A stretch of DNA of 64,000 nt from Atrichornis clamosus (Eukaryota > Chordata > Aves > Passeriformes > Menuridae), in the NCBI GenBank assembly GCA_013400975.1, contig WBMZ01012761.1:1-64000 (forward strand). Direction: 5' to 3'. Shown here piece after piece: positions 1-12,882 of the stretch. The position numbers and the translations under genes were made by a program. Under the pieces are notes generated by a model. That model saw nothing but the letters and a program-made list of their open reading frames with translations. It had not been told where the DNA came from and did not search any database. The number at the start of each line of letters is the position of its first letter. Position 1 is the first letter of the stretch.

Positions 1-3000
1 TTTTAAACTAAGACAGTATTACATTTAGATTTGTAATTATTCTTCCCTCAACTGCTGCATGATATCTTGTTGTTGCATAAAGTTACCCAAATCATGCAAC
101 TACAATTGTTTGATTTTATTTGGCCATTGTCCTCAGAAATCAAAGTAGCACTAATGTATGTACATGCAGAATTTGGTTGAGTGGAAGTGCTCATGTCTTG
201 CTAGAAGGATGGGTAACTTGGTGATTTTCTCATGCATCCAAAACAGAAAGGCCTTATAGAGGAATTTAGGGAGACCAGCAGTCAATTGCCTTTGCTTTCC
301 CTCCTTGTTGCTATTTTTACTTTTAATATTTCTTTTTTTCAATCAGTGAAACATCGTTTTAGGTGTTAGCAGGTGGTGGAGTGAAATCAGAAACCTGCTG
401 AATAAAAAATAAATTCCAAAACTGGAATAAGAAACCTGAAAACCTACGGTAATGAAAAGTCAAAAAACATGAGCCAGGGAGATTTAACAAGCTATCACAA
501 TGATAGCATTTAGGTCAATGTAGTCTGTAAATATTAATCTCAAAGTAAATCTTACATCAGCTTGAAAAATCATATATTTTAAAAAATTTTTTACGGTTAT
601 GCAGATGCTGATTATTATTCTGTGGCAGTACTAGGGAAAAAAATGTCAGAAAAATTAGCCCAAACCCTCTACTTTTTTGTTAAGGCTAGATTCTGATATC
701 ATCTAAACCAGGTCATGCTGGGACTAAGTGTATTGAAGTTAATGCCATGAGGTATTTTGAAACAGATGCATTTACATCAGAATAAGACTTGCTGTTCAAA
801 ATTCTCTTCACAGTGCCTGTAAGATGGCTTAAACACTGATGCTGGATTTGTGGTGTAAAGATCTTAAATATAATTTTAGGCTCTTAATGATCAGCAAGTA
901 GCAAATAGATAATTCCAAAGGGTATTATGTGTGGTGGTGACTGAAATCACTGTAACCCTCTAACAAAGCAAAATGGTTAGGTTGTGCTTGTTCTGTATGT
1001 ATGGATCCCCTACAAGTCATCTTGATCCCATAGAATCAAGTTGTGAGGCAATTAATACATTTGCATTAAGATTGACTAACGATATCACTCTAACTAAAGT
1101 AGAATTTCTGTAAAAGCATCATCATACCCATAGTCCTCGTGTTTCACTTGGAGATGATCTTGTAACATACGTGATTTTCTAAAGCAAAACAGAAATTAAA
1201 ATCCCTCGATCCTCACCCTGCCATTTAGAAAGAAAAAAACCCCCCAAGAACCCCACGTAAAACCACCACTCTCTGTTCATAAAAAGTTGAAAAGGTTAAA
1301 CAAAGTAAGTTAAGGACATCCAGTGTTACTCTCCCGGTCTGGTGGTAACAGTTTATGACTCCCTATAACAGGTAGAGCAGAGTACAGAAGTTTTTGTGTT
1401 ACTAGCACATTGTATTCATTCTGATGAAAGAGAAGGAAAATGTAATGGCATTTAATCTTTGACTTTCACTGGACCCTGGAACAGATTCATTTTTGCTCAT
1501 TCTACATTGCCTATGCTGAGAAAAACACAATAGCAGACTAAAAGCACAACAACAAACAGCTTGATGAAATTGTCCTCTCAGTGCATAGCGCAGGTGCCAA
1601 TGTGGTTATTATGCGTACAGTTACCAGTCCTGCCTTTCTTTACCTTCTGCTCTTATTCTTTCTCCTGCTTCCTGCTAAAAAATTATCCATTTGAAAACTT
1701 CCTGATTTCCAAGTTGGAGCTCTACGTCTCTGTCACAGTTGCTTTTAAATATTTAAAAATTGACTTGGCAAGCATTTCTATAAATTGAAAAAAAGACAGA
1801 ACCAAAAATCTTTCAACCAAAGTCCTATGAATTCGATCCATCTGTCTGGGTAACTTTTAAAATGTAATAAACTCCTAAATCCTGTAAGTTTGCATCATAC
1901 AAGCCCCGTGGTTTCATGTGGGAGCCTAAATATTTCAACACATATAGGCTCTGAAGACTTCAGAAAATATTAGCAGAATGTGACAAAGAGATTCACATTC
2001 AAGGTATCTGAATTTTTAATCCATCTTCAAGTTTAGTAGGAACAACAACCTACTTGCTTTAGAAAGAATATTTCTTTGACTAAAATTGGGCATGCTGGGG
2101 AAAGCTGTATTACAGATAGAGCTGCAATTTACGTGCAGAATCCATTATGGTGACATAATACTTACTTACTGTTTGAGGTCATCACATAATTCTAAAAAAC
2201 AAAGCACTATAAATAAAATTTTTAGAATTTAATGGGTAATGTAACATCTAATGTACTGATTGTTGTCACATGATAATACCATAAATCTATACACTTCAAT
2301 TTAATTTAGGACACAGAAGAAATCAATTTGCAAACACTTAAACTGTGTTAGGATGTTTGTTGTACTTGCTTGGTGATTTCCTTATGATTTACCGCAATGA
2401 CCTAAGTTACAGAAATACTATTTCAAGTTAAGGAAAAGCTGACCTGAGTTCAAGCTGAAAAATGTTCTGACAACTCAAGTTTAACTCATCTGTCAGTATC
2501 TCAGACTTCTTTGCAAGAAACAAAAGATTGTTTTTTTACTGTTATGTTGGTTCTTATTCTTCAATAGATACATGTATACTGGGAGTAGGAGAAAGAAGCT
2601 AGAGGAAGAACAGGGGAAAAAACCTCTAAATGAGAGAAAGAGTAGCAAAATGGAATCTGAACTTTAACTGTGAGTAATGGAAACAGGCAGCTTCGTAAAT
2701 GGAAATTTTATACCAAGAAAGAATTCTGTCTACATGAAAATCAAAATGCTGTTGACAATAGTGACTTCATATTTTAGGTATGATAGGAGAGGTATAGTGA
2801 ACAATTACTGCTATTTGGATTAGATAAGAAATAGCAAATTTACTTTAAGGAAATAGTCAAAAGGTCTGGTGCAGTTAGAAGCTGTTATCTAGTAAATCAA
2901 ATAGAAAAAGATGACAGGTAGTTTGCCATAGTTGAGAAACATAAGAAATAGCTACCCTTTCCACAGCACATATGAATAGATTACAAAATGCAATTTAATT

Positions 3001-4194
3001 CTGACTGGTAACTAGGGGAGGGCACACAACTGGTTTTCCTAGCAGAAAAAGACATCTGTCTTATCCATCATTTATTGTGGACTAACAGTGTTTTGTCACA
3101 TAGCACAAGATTAGTACATTCTCATTTTCCAAGAGAAGGAAAACTTCCTGAGGCTTAATTTTGGCTCCAAACTTATACTTATACATGTATCCTACACTGA
3201 TTGCTTGTTATCTCTGAGATACTGTATAAACATTAACTAATTAGTCCTTGCCATAAATCTGTGAAATAGATAATTATTTTCAATATTGCCAACACCATCC
3301 TTTTTGCTGAGGGTAAAACTGAAAATTAGAGACTTTTAAAGGCAAAAATGACTTTTCTGTTCTTTCTGCTTGAATTATTTTCTTTTGACTGCTTTTTTTT
3401 TAAAATAGCAGTGGTAAAGTGCCCATTTCTCTTCTGTAAGAGATCTGCCAGGGATAAGGATAATCTGAGGATGTGAAGAACACCAAGACCTTACTTCCCA
3501 CTCCCTGATGGCTCATGACATTAGCAGGCAGGTTATTATTATATAAAAGAAGGCATTGCTTGTGTCAGAGGCGGTAGTTACAGCTAACATGAAAGGTACA
3601 TTTAATATTTTCCAAGTCATGGCCAGCTTTTGGAAATGAAGCCCTTAAAGCTCCCTGGGACATTCAGAATTTGTTACCAAGTCTCCCAAGCTCTGGAATC
3701 AACAATTCCACTGAGTCCTGTTGGAGAATGGGACTCAGATTTTAAGCCGCAGCTGCTTTTTCCTGCTACTACAAGTCTGGTGGGCAAAGCTAGCACATCT
3801 GACAAACTTAAAATGAAAAGACTCTTTGCAGAAGACAAATGATTGGTTTATAATTTGAACTATAGGGACCAAAAATTGTAGTTGAAGATCTGTATTAACT
3901 CACCCACGGATGAAATACAAACAGTTGACTCGGAATTGTTTGTTCACTATCTCAATTTTAAATGTTCTTGTTTGCTTGGGAGGATTTTAAGGGAATTTTT
4001 AATAGAAAAATATTCATGGAGGAATTTGAATAGTTGACAATCATGAAAATGACAGTTGTTTTCTTAGAATTCTTACCTAGGAAATTGCTTCAATGCATTG
4101 AATACACTGTTCTACATTGCTTGTTTGGTTAATTTCATTGTAAAGAGGAGTAAATATTTTGGTTGTGCTGGAGCTGTCAAACAGAAATGAAAGA

Positions 4195-4320
4195 TGGAAA
4201 AGGCATATTAGGTCACCTTGAGGCCAAATTCACAGGTGCTGGGAGCTGGTATAATTCCACTGACGTCAGTTGCCATTCTTTTTACTTAGAACTGTAGATG
4301 CTCAGCACCCCTGAAATCCC
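4195..4320. repeat. Possible ancient amniote palindromic repeat
   Basis: Two roughly complementary arms flank this stretch: GGTGCTGGGAGC at 4235-4246 and GCTCAGCACC at 4300-4309. Between them lies TATAATTCCACTGACGTCAG, which resembles the 'ccactgacttcagtgg' core of old palindromic interspersed repeats in reptile and bird genomes. That resemblance is from memory. The core here contains a perfect TGACGTCA octamer (4261-4268), the consensus cAMP response element, probably made by one C-to-G change in the repeat core. No target duplication is visible. It could also be chance similarity. Confidence 0.3.
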
Positions 4321-4773
4321 TGATGTGTATTCTGATTGTTCCCTTCATTTCAACAGTTTTTAGTGCATAGCCCCCCATTTTTGCTCATTAATGTGGTGAT
4401 GTATTGACTAACATAAACGGTCCTATACTACTGTATGTTTGCACCTCAAGCACATTTAGCAGATTTAGTCTTTGGCAACTAAATGCAAGTAGAAGGATAC
4501 TTGCAGCTTTTATACCAGAAAACCATGCATCAAAACAGCAGAATCTGCTAATGCGTTTACAGAGGCATAAATTACCAACATGGCTTCAAGTCTGGAGTAT
4601 TTTGATTGTGAGGGAATGAAGTGAAAATGTGGCATGAAATAAGAATGCTTTGCAGAAACCATCAATAAGTAATGACTTTTTAAACAAAAATTCTGATTCT
4701 TTTGGATCCATTGCCACCAAGATACACTTCAAAGAATGTTCTAAGCAAAAAGTTTAAGAATAAGTGTTGACAT

Positions 4774-4798
4774 ATTTCTATATATTATATATAGAAAT
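4774..4798. repeat. Perfect AT-rich inverted repeat
   Basis: The arms ATTTCTATATA and TATATAGAAAT are exact reverse complements, 11 bp each, around a 3-base loop. The surrounding 60 bases are nearly pure A/T. This can form a cruciform or DNA hairpin. It is too short and too AT-rich for a typical microRNA precursor, so it is reported as a structural repeat only. Confidence 0.7.
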
Positions 4799-7700
4799 CA
4801 TAATTTAAATATAATTTATAAATTATAAATTGATCTATTTAGCATTTCTTTCCAGTTTTTTCCTTTCTCTGAATTGTCATCTAATGGATTTACTAAAGGG
4901 TGCAAAGTCAGAGCAGCATAGGGTAGAATTAAGCAGAAAGAGATATTTTAGAAAATGTTAAATGTATTTTAAATAACTAGCAAGTGGGATAGTTTCTGGG
5001 TTATAGTTACTGCTTAGAATCATAGCACAGCTGTAACTTAGACAGTGAGATGGAGAAATCGCTTACACTTGTATCTACTCTGAGTTCCAAGGAAAGATGT
5101 GGTTACTATAGCAACTGCCACATTACACTTATGCAGTTTCTGGAATAGATTAAATTGCTGAAAAACTCAAGGTTTTGTTTGACTCTGTTCAGAACTGCAG
5201 CTAAATGTGCTGAAGTTACTTAATGAAAGGTATGTTAATGTGCATATTCTTACATATTACTGACTGACATTTTGGCTTGCTACTTCAGCTTAGTTTTTTT
5301 GTAGGATATACTAATTCAAAATAACTTTGTCATATTCATTTACTGTTTAGGTGGAATCCGTTTGGCCATATATACATGTAAGGTAGACACTGAGTGTGTG
5401 AAATATACTATAGAAATTTTCCTGCCTTCTATTCATATAAACATGAGATATAGCCAAGGGGCTTAGAAAATTGAAGTAGTTCCTTACTCTAGGAAGTTTG
5501 TTTGGGGGCCATTCTAAGATTCTATAAAAGAATTAGTCATTTATTACTTTGCAACAGAAAGCAAGTCGTGGTTTTTGTCAAAATTCATTCTGTGGGCTCA
5601 ATCCTGTTGGTCAACAATTGCAGGTAAAGTCATCTAACATACATCCATTATTTGAACATAATTTCATGCTTTATGTTATAACTGCTTGAATGCAGTGATT
5701 CTGAGGAGTGATGATTTATGCCTTCCTGATGTGTTTAAACACTTCAAAAGTTTAACTACCTAAGATGCAGGGAAATTTTGCTGCAGATATTTTTTGGATG
5801 ATGTTCATGCAGCACAAAATACAAAATAAACATAGGGTGCAGCTGTAGACAACAACAGTTTTCTTTGAACAGCTGAGATGCCACATCATCTCATGCTGTG
5901 CTAGGAAAACTATAGATAGTTTTGAATTGTAGGTCTTTTGGGCCTCCCCAGGCTGTGACTTCTGATAGACAAAGTAGGTATTGTAGTAGACATATCTAGA
6001 AAAAATTTAAAACTGAAATCTTGGGATTATGTGCATTTGTATGTTGTATTAGGTGGTTTTGTTGTTATTCTAGACCATTTCCTCTATTCTAGGGAGTTAA
6101 AACTTTAGCACTGTGGTTGCTGTTGATTCTTCCCACTGCTTAATGAGCAGTTTTTGTTTGCCCCTGCTGCCTCTGTTCTGGACTTGCCCTGCTGGGACAG
6201 GGAGCACAGCGCTTTGCGGAGTCAGGGCTCTTGGTTTCTTTGGTGTTGGGTTTGTTCTAATGTGACATGTTTTCTCATTTCTCTCTCTCAGATAGATTTC
6301 CCAAAGTCTTCAGTAGTGGCAGCCCCTCCGGAAGGCAACTGGGTACGGTCTGAGGTTTCACCTGACCTCCTTAGTGCCATTATCTTACCAGAACTTACTA
6401 CCCTTGTCCTTCTAAATTTGACTCTTTAGGGTTCAGTTTTCATTTTCACGTTTCATTGACAAATCATGAGAGTCTCTGAGGCAGTACTTTGTTCAGACGT
6501 TCTATGTTTATTAGTTCTTTTTTAGCCGGTGCTTCTTACTGATTTTTTTATCTATTTGGCGATTATTTGATGACAAGACTGTGTGGTATTGTATTCCTCA
6601 AAGTTTTAGACTAAAGTAGTGCTTTCTGCCTTCCCTCAAGGTAATTTCTGTTTTTCTGTGAGAGGACACAGCAGTCTGGCACTGAAACATTAGCAAGTCT
6701 TTTGTAATGAGTGACAGTTATTTCACTTACTTTCTGTACCTGATATAATAACTCTTACAGCTTATTTGAATATGTCGTTTGGTATTTTACATAGAAATGC
6801 TGCATCATTTTCTTTTAACATCCTTACTTGTAGATTTAACAGCACCAGGTTATCTAGGATTGCAGTTATTGGCTCTATGTGTTTATGAAACACATTATCA
6901 TAAATATTCATGATTTCTTGTGTGTATTTGATATCAGTTTGCAATGTTAATCCTGCCTCAGGACCAACTTCCATCATGACAAGTACAAGAAATGTATTCT
7001 TCTTGCCTACTTTGTGAGCTTCATAAATTAAAACCTTTGAAATATATACAATGTAATTTTCCTTGCATTGTCCCCTATGGTATTTGTCTCAATACCTTGT
7101 CATTGAGATTTCGTAGGAGCTACATTTTTTCCCTTGTCAGGTAACCTGGCTTCTGTCTTCTTTGTCTTAAACTGTCAGTTAATTCTTTTGTTACCCACTT
7201 CATTTTTACGTCTTTGAAAAGATGTTCGTGTGCTGTCACTTTCATGGCAAAAGATACCCTTGTGCTATGCTGGAGATAGTCAGACTCAGACTAATTATTT
7301 GAAGGTTGGACACTGTTCTTGTTTAGAGTGCTAGGAAAATTTAAAGAAGAGAAAAATGGCTTCTAGAAAGAAGGAGGCTATCTTCAACTCTTTTCACTGT
7401 AAATCCAGCTGAAAGCAAAGCAGGTCTAAAACTGCAGTGCACTGTGGGGAAACTATTCATGTATGCTTCATTCACTTGGGTTTGTTTGTTGCTGTTGTTA
7501 CTTTTTCCCCCCCAAGCTTCTCACACTTAGTCAATATTAAAATCTGTTTTTGGCTATAGTAATAATGTTATATGTTCTGTAAAAATCTGTGACATTCAGC
7601 TTAGTTTTCTGAGGATGACTTTCTGAGCAGACACAGGGATACAGTTGAGAATTACAATTAGCTGAACACTTCTGCTCAGTTTTTCTTGATTATAGGCATC

Positions 7701-8184
7701 AAATGTATTTTTATCTGTATTTCCATTAATTCACTTTTTGCTCAGTTTCCATAACCAGATAGCTTTGAAATTAGGGATAATTTTTAATGCACATAATACT
7801 TGATGAAAAATGCCTACTTACTACTTTTATATTGATGATGAATTTTCAGTATCAAATGAGAATATTTTACCACTAAGTCTTTCCTACAATTCTGTATACC
7901 CCAGTTTGCATTCTCTATTAGCAAGATTCATACTTATCAGGACCTGTCAGCTATTTAACAATTTATTTTACTATTTTTTTAGTTACAGTAAAAATTTAGC
8001 TCATTTTTTATCCTGCAAAACTCTCATTTTGCTCCCTCTTTTTGCTAAAATTAAGTCCAAGTTTTGTTTGCTACCATTTTTTCACTTCTAAGTACTTCCG
8101 AAGAAGCAAAAATTGAGAAAACAATTCGACATTCCAAGTGACTTTTAGAAAGAGTCTGGGTTATAAACAGAACAAACCATGTTT

Positions 8185-9243
8185 TGGTGCACAGGGTGGG
8201 GATGTTTGTGAGATGAGGGTTGGGGTGACTGCAGGGTGTCCTCTGTGGGAACAGCCCGTGGCTGTCCCTGTGTTGCCCAGAGTCATTTTCAGTTGGCTCT
8301 GAAATGGACCCACCACCAGAGAAAGCTGATCCCAGCAGCCGTGCTCGTGGGGCCTCTGTGTAAATGTGCTTAAGAGAGTAAAAAACACTGCACAGCAGCT
8401 GTGACAGTGAGGACTGAGACAGGAGAAAAGTGTTGAAACAACCCTGCAGACACCAAAGTCGGTCTAGGAAAGGGAGTAGGTGTTACAGGTGCCAGAGCAG
8501 ATACTCCCCTGCATCCCAAGGAACAGAGCATGGTAATGCAGGGTAACCCCCTGCAGTCCATGGAAGACATGGTTGGAGCAGATACCCTGCACACTGCAGC
8601 CCATGGGGGACCACAGGCTGGAGTAAGTGGGCATGTCAAAGGAAGCTGCAGCCTCAGGGAAGTCCACACTGGAGCAGGTTTGCTGTCAGGAACTATGGCC
8701 AATAGAGAACCCAGCTGGAGAAGTCTGTTCCTGAAGGACTGTGCTCTGGGCAAAGAATCCATGCTGCAGCACTTTGTGAACAGCTTCAGTCCATAGCAGG
8801 GACCCACACTGAAGCAGTTTGGAAAGGGCTGTATCCTGTGGGAAGTACTCCATGGAGCTGGGGAACAGCATGAGGAGGAAGGAGGAACAGCGATGAAGTG
8901 TTATGGGCTGACCACAACCCCCATTCCCTATCCCACTGTGCCACTTAGAGCAGGGAGGAAATTGAAGAGCAAGGAATGGAGGAAGGAAGTTGAACCTGGG
9001 AAGAAGGTGGTGTGAGGGCAAGGCATATGTAGTTCTGTCTTTTTCTCACCATTCTACTCTATTTTTAATTGGCAATAAATTAAATGAATCTTCTCCAACT
9101 AGAGTCTGTTTTACCCATGGCAGTTTCTTGTCCTTATTAAGCCATGAGCATTTTCATCTTACTTTATCTCCTTGTTTTGCTGAGGAGGGGGATTAGAAAG
9201 TGGTTTGGGGGGCATCTGACAGCCAACCAAGGTTGATCCACTG
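8185..9243 (+). mobile_element. Avian endogenous retrovirus LTR, probably solo
   Basis: This is the long terminal repeat of an old endogenous retrovirus in plus orientation. I recognise the family by its order of blocks: a 'gacccaccaccag...gctgatcccagcagc' 5' block, 'gaaacaaccctgcagacacc' near 8436, then several degenerate ~40-bp units built on 'cacactggagcag' and 'tgaaggactgtgctctgggc' (about 8500-8870). After these come 'gaccacaacccccattccc' near 8910, an AATAAA poly(A) signal at 9074-9079, and a closing block 'gcatctgacagccaaccaag' just before 9243. No gag, pol or env sequence flanks it, so it is probably a solo LTR left by recombination. The 5' boundary is uncertain by tens of bases and no target duplication was confirmed. 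The family is likely ERVL-like (class III), but that class is from memory. The GC content is clearly above the flanks, and the open frames inside on both strands are not genes. Confidence 0.87.
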
Positions 9244-11316
9244 GACGTAGTTTGCTTGCAGTGTTGTAAGAAGTAGGAACTATCTTTGGTTGATGGATTC
9301 CTCCTGTGTAGAAACAGTTGTGGTTGTGTTTTCTATAATTCCACTGTTTATTGTTGTACCATTTGCAACAGCCCTATGATATGATGACAGCAGAATCTGC
9401 ATGCACAGCTTCCCTAATCCAGTTTTCAGTAAATCAGAGGACTGATTCTAAATGAACATGTAACTGAAAAGGCAGAGCACTCTAATGTATTCAGAATTAA
9501 TTTCGAAGGACACACAAAGGGGATACCTTTCGTACACATTTTAAATAGAATTTTTTAGCACTGAACATGTAAATGGAAAATTATAATGCTGTTATAGGCA
9601 TGTCCACTTAAATTATTTTTTCCTAGCTAATTAGCCATTATTGTATCTCTTACTGATCTGTCAACAAATACAATCTCTTCTTCCACTGATCTTCTAGATA
9701 CTAGAGTGTAACATGGAAAAATCACCAAGGGCAATCAAAATGAGCACAAGGTATGTGAGTCTTAGAAAAATGGAGAAAGGAAAGAAAAATGAAAATACAA
9801 TGGGGTGAGGTAAGAAGAAAAAGAGCAAAGATAAATTCTTTAATATGAAAAGAACAGGGATTGAGAAGAAAGGGAAGAATAATATTCTGAAGTAATAAAC
9901 ACTAGTTATTCACTTAATGAAACACAGGTGTGCATGCAGGTATCTGTCTAGAGGACTCCAGAAGCACCTCTCAGCTAATTCTTTAGAGAAAACTATAGCA
10001 ATATACTTCAGCCATCAACAAAGGTCCTACCAAGATGCCAGAAATGCATGTTTTCTCTGCAGTTTGTAGCTTCTTACTACCTGTGGTAAATTAGATCTCA
10101 CTTAAAATTAGCTGTAAAAATACGTGAATCTTTAAAGGAGCTGTTTCAGGGTTAATCAAACTGTACAGGAGCTGTTAAAGAGTTCTTCAAACTATACAGA
10201 AAAAAATAATAAAATGGGCAGAGAAGTAAGGGGATTTCTGCTATGGAAGGGATTACAGAAAGGCAAACATCTGTAGTGACCTTGGCTGAGGAAAACCTTC
10301 AGCACTGAGTGCCAAGAGCTGTGTGAAGGATCCCAGTAAAATTTAAAAAGCCATTCACTCAGAGTAAAAGACTAGAGAGATATCACCAAGCAATAGCAAA
10401 GTGCCTATGCTACTTGGGAACTGGCTCTCTAGCTCTCTTAAAAGTTACGTGGAGACCTCGTATGTGACACAGTTAGGATTGCTTTTTGGAATGGCATTCC
10501 AACCTTTTGGTGTAGGACATAATCCATGTCTTGTGAACAAGCTCCTATTGTTCTTTCCTAATTCACGTGGTGATCTCTTGCAGCCCCATTGTATCTTCCC
10601 ATTTTGTTTTTTTATTTTTAAACATTTGTATTTTTAAACAAAGATGAGTACCTGTTCTGCCAGTGCTCGTGTCTGTGAGCGCACACTGTGTTTTAATCAC
10701 CTCTGACTAGGAAATTCATTCAGGCTGAAGTTTTCCCTTCACATTTATGCTTATTGGAAAGACTAAATACTTCATCTCACACGCAGGGAAGGAACTTGAA
10801 AATGCTGCACTGTCTTGCTGACAGCATTGCTGTCCTAGAATCATGTAATGTCTTCGAAAATATCAGTGTGAATATACAGAAATTGCTTCAACTGACCATG
10901 CTTTTTGAGTAGGAAGAAACTGTAGGTTTTCACATACAGAGGTGCCAACCTACTCCAGTGTCAGTAGTGATTTTTCTTCTATCTTTCACAGAGAAAACCT
11001 AGTAATGAAAACTGTGAGTTAGACTCATTGATCTGCCAGGCCTTCCTTTACAGAGCTCCTGCATGATCCCTTCATCTGTATGCAAAATGACATTTGAACA
11101 ACTGCTTTTCATTTCTTTTGAGTTTTTTTGATGTGCACAGACCAATTAATCATGAAGGGAGAAAGGGGAGATTAGTTATTTACAGAACTCTGACTCCTAA
11201 GTAGAAAAACATCCCCTTCCCACATCTTTGTAACTCTGTTAGTTTGGTCCCTGTGTTATGAATGGAGTGAGAGCTTTAGACAAATGCTGCCTTCCTAGGA
11301 TTCCTGGCAGTAGCTC
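9244..11316. other. Unique non-coding DNA
   Basis: This holds AT-rich sequence between two LTRs. A purine-rich stretch lies at about 9760-9900. I see no exon with paired splice sites, no RNA gene and no recognised transposon. Confidence 0.55.
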
Positions 11317-11377
11317 TGTTGAGGCTCGCTTACAAGCTCTTAAGAATGGTCAATTAGGTCTATTAGAAAATGAGTTC

Positions 11378-11383
11378 TTTATT
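11378..11383 (-). promoter_or_regulatory. LTR poly(A) signal AATAAA
   Basis: AATAAA on the minus strand lies inside the 11.3-11.9 kb LTR, correctly ordered after the TATA box. It supports the orientation of the element. Confidence 0.5.
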
Positions 11384-11693
11384 GAATAGACACAAGATTA
11401 ACAGACAAAAACTTTGAACAGACTATCTACTACACAGGATAAACAAGTGACTACTAGTAGGTTACATAAAACAGTGCACAATATAAAGGTACCTATTTTA
11501 CAGCTAGCTAAGAAATAGTATATCTTAGGATTTCAGTGTATCTCACCACAAATTGATGGTGGTGTACACGAGAATCCTTTCACTCAACGGCTGGCGAGTA
11601 ACCCAAAATCGGCTTCCTGATCTTGGGGAGAGGCCTCTACATGTTTCCAGGGGATTGTGCAGAAAACTTCTGCTTTGTGAGAGTTTAGTTAAT

Positions 11694-11703
11694 CTTTTAT
11701 AGT
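11694..11703 (-). promoter_or_regulatory. LTR core promoter TATA box
   Basis: ACTATAAAAG on the minus strand is a near-consensus TATA box at the expected place between U3 and R of the LTR. Intact LTR promoters can drive nearby transcription, but nothing here shows that this one is used. Confidence 0.45.
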
Positions 11704-12806
11704 CTGTAAAGTTCAGAGGCTGTCAGTCACAAATTCCAGTTTATCCTTTCGGTCTTGCTTTCAAGGCAAGATGTTATTAGCTGAGAGTGGTACCTCCATG
11801 GTGCCATCAGGAGCCAGGTGATCTGTTAATGAGTTATTCCACCCATTAACAGGTGATTGTGAGGGCGGATGCCTTGGACAATTGTACTAGCTAACAAGCA
11901 ACAGATTAGCTGTATGTAGCAGGGAGGATGTCCCACTACACCCTGTCCCTTGCATTCCTTGTCCCAGTCCCATTTCCTTCAACTTCAAAAACTTACTGCA
12001 AGATTTTGTCCCCCCTCAAAGTGAATGAGAAACTTTGCGAGTAGGCAGCTTCCCTTACAGGACTCACTAAATTGATATAATCATACACTGGACCTAAATG
12101 ATCCCTGGTATAATGCTATTGCCATTCACAGGGACATGTGTGAAAGTTGTGTTGTAAACAACAGGTTTATTCAGTTCAGAATCTGTAACACATTTAGCTT
12201 GAAATGTTAATATTTTGTTTCTGTATGGTTTTTACAATGGAGGGCATTTCAGTAAGGTTTTTCATAGGCAAAATACTACAACAGGTATTTGCAGTTAGAT
12301 AATACACGAAAAATAATATAATAGTGCATTTCAAAGTAGAAGACAAAGAAGTAGACTTTACGAGAAAAGGTTCATGTTTCGGCAGCAGTAAATGTTTGCT
12401 TTCTCAATATCCCTTTCTGTGGATTGCTTTTAGATTTTTTTTCTTAATTTTCATATTTTTAGGAGCTCTGTTAATTCTGTTGTACTAATACCTGTGTACT
12501 GTACCTGTTATACTAATTCTGTGGTATTCACCACAAATTTCTTGGCAAAAGTGCTATGTGTGACTTATAGAAGTTAAGTACATATAAGATTGTAAAACTT
12601 CAAAAAGTCAAAACAAATCTCACCAAAGACATAATTCACATGGAAAATAATTTTTTGGTGATATTTTTAGGTCAGTGTTACAACTTCTTTTATTTTAGAG
12701 CTTCTCAAGTAGGTGCTGCCAGGATCATTTTATAATGGAAATGCAAATATTTCCCTCTCTTTCACAAACTGATTTTGTTCAAGTTGGTTTTCCTTCTCTA
12801 TTTTAG

Positions 12807-12882
12807 GATTGTCTAGAGATTATGGATGCAGTCCTGGTCTGATTGAGAGTCATATCACTGATTAGTTTTAGTGGAATAAGGA
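12807..12882 (+). other. Candidate non-coding exon
   Basis: A pyrimidine-rich acceptor (CCTTCTCTATTTTAG ending at 12806) precedes this 76-base segment, and a strong donor-like GTAAGTAT follows at 12883. All three frames contain a stop, so if spliced it would belong to a long non-coding RNA or a UTR. It lies 630 bases upstream of a second splice-flanked segment on the same strand. Splice-site pairs of this quality arise by chance, so confidence is low. Confidence 0.15.

Larger units (their letters stand above)
1..8180. other. Unique AT-rich non-coding DNA
   Basis: No gene, RNA gene or recent transposon is recognised in this stretch. All six frames are closed often by stops, and the few open frames (60-93 codons) show no family resemblance. 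It holds an AT hairpin near 4.78 kb, a possible ancient palindromic repeat near 4.2 kb and a splice-acceptor-like site near 6.29 kb, which are listed separately. It is most likely intergenic or deep intronic. Confidence 0.6.
11317..11940 (-). mobile_element. Retroviral LTR, minus strand
   Basis: Read on the minus strand, this 624-bp block has LTR architecture. It starts TGTAGTGGGACATCC and ends GCCTCAACA, giving the TG...CA ends of retroviral LTRs. A TATA box, ACTATAAAAG, lies at 11694-11703. An AATAAA signal lies at 11378-11383, about 310 bp downstream of it, followed by about 60 bp of U5-like sequence. Upstream of the LTR start the minus strand reads AAGGGACAGGG, a short purine run like a polypurine tract, so this could be a 3' LTR with a scrap of interior. 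After the U5 end there is no TGG-starting primer binding site, which argues against a 5' LTR. The 5-bp flanks do not match, so no target duplication is claimed. I do not recognise the family. Confidence 0.6.

Noticed and set aside
4774..4798. MicroRNA precursor
   Set aside because: The stem is only 11 bp with a 3-base loop and is almost pure A/T, unlike the longer stems of microRNA precursors.
8370..9021. Several overlapping 67-145-codon frames on both strands
   Set aside because: They lie wholly inside a GC-rich ERV LTR, which has few stops in all frames and does not encode these.
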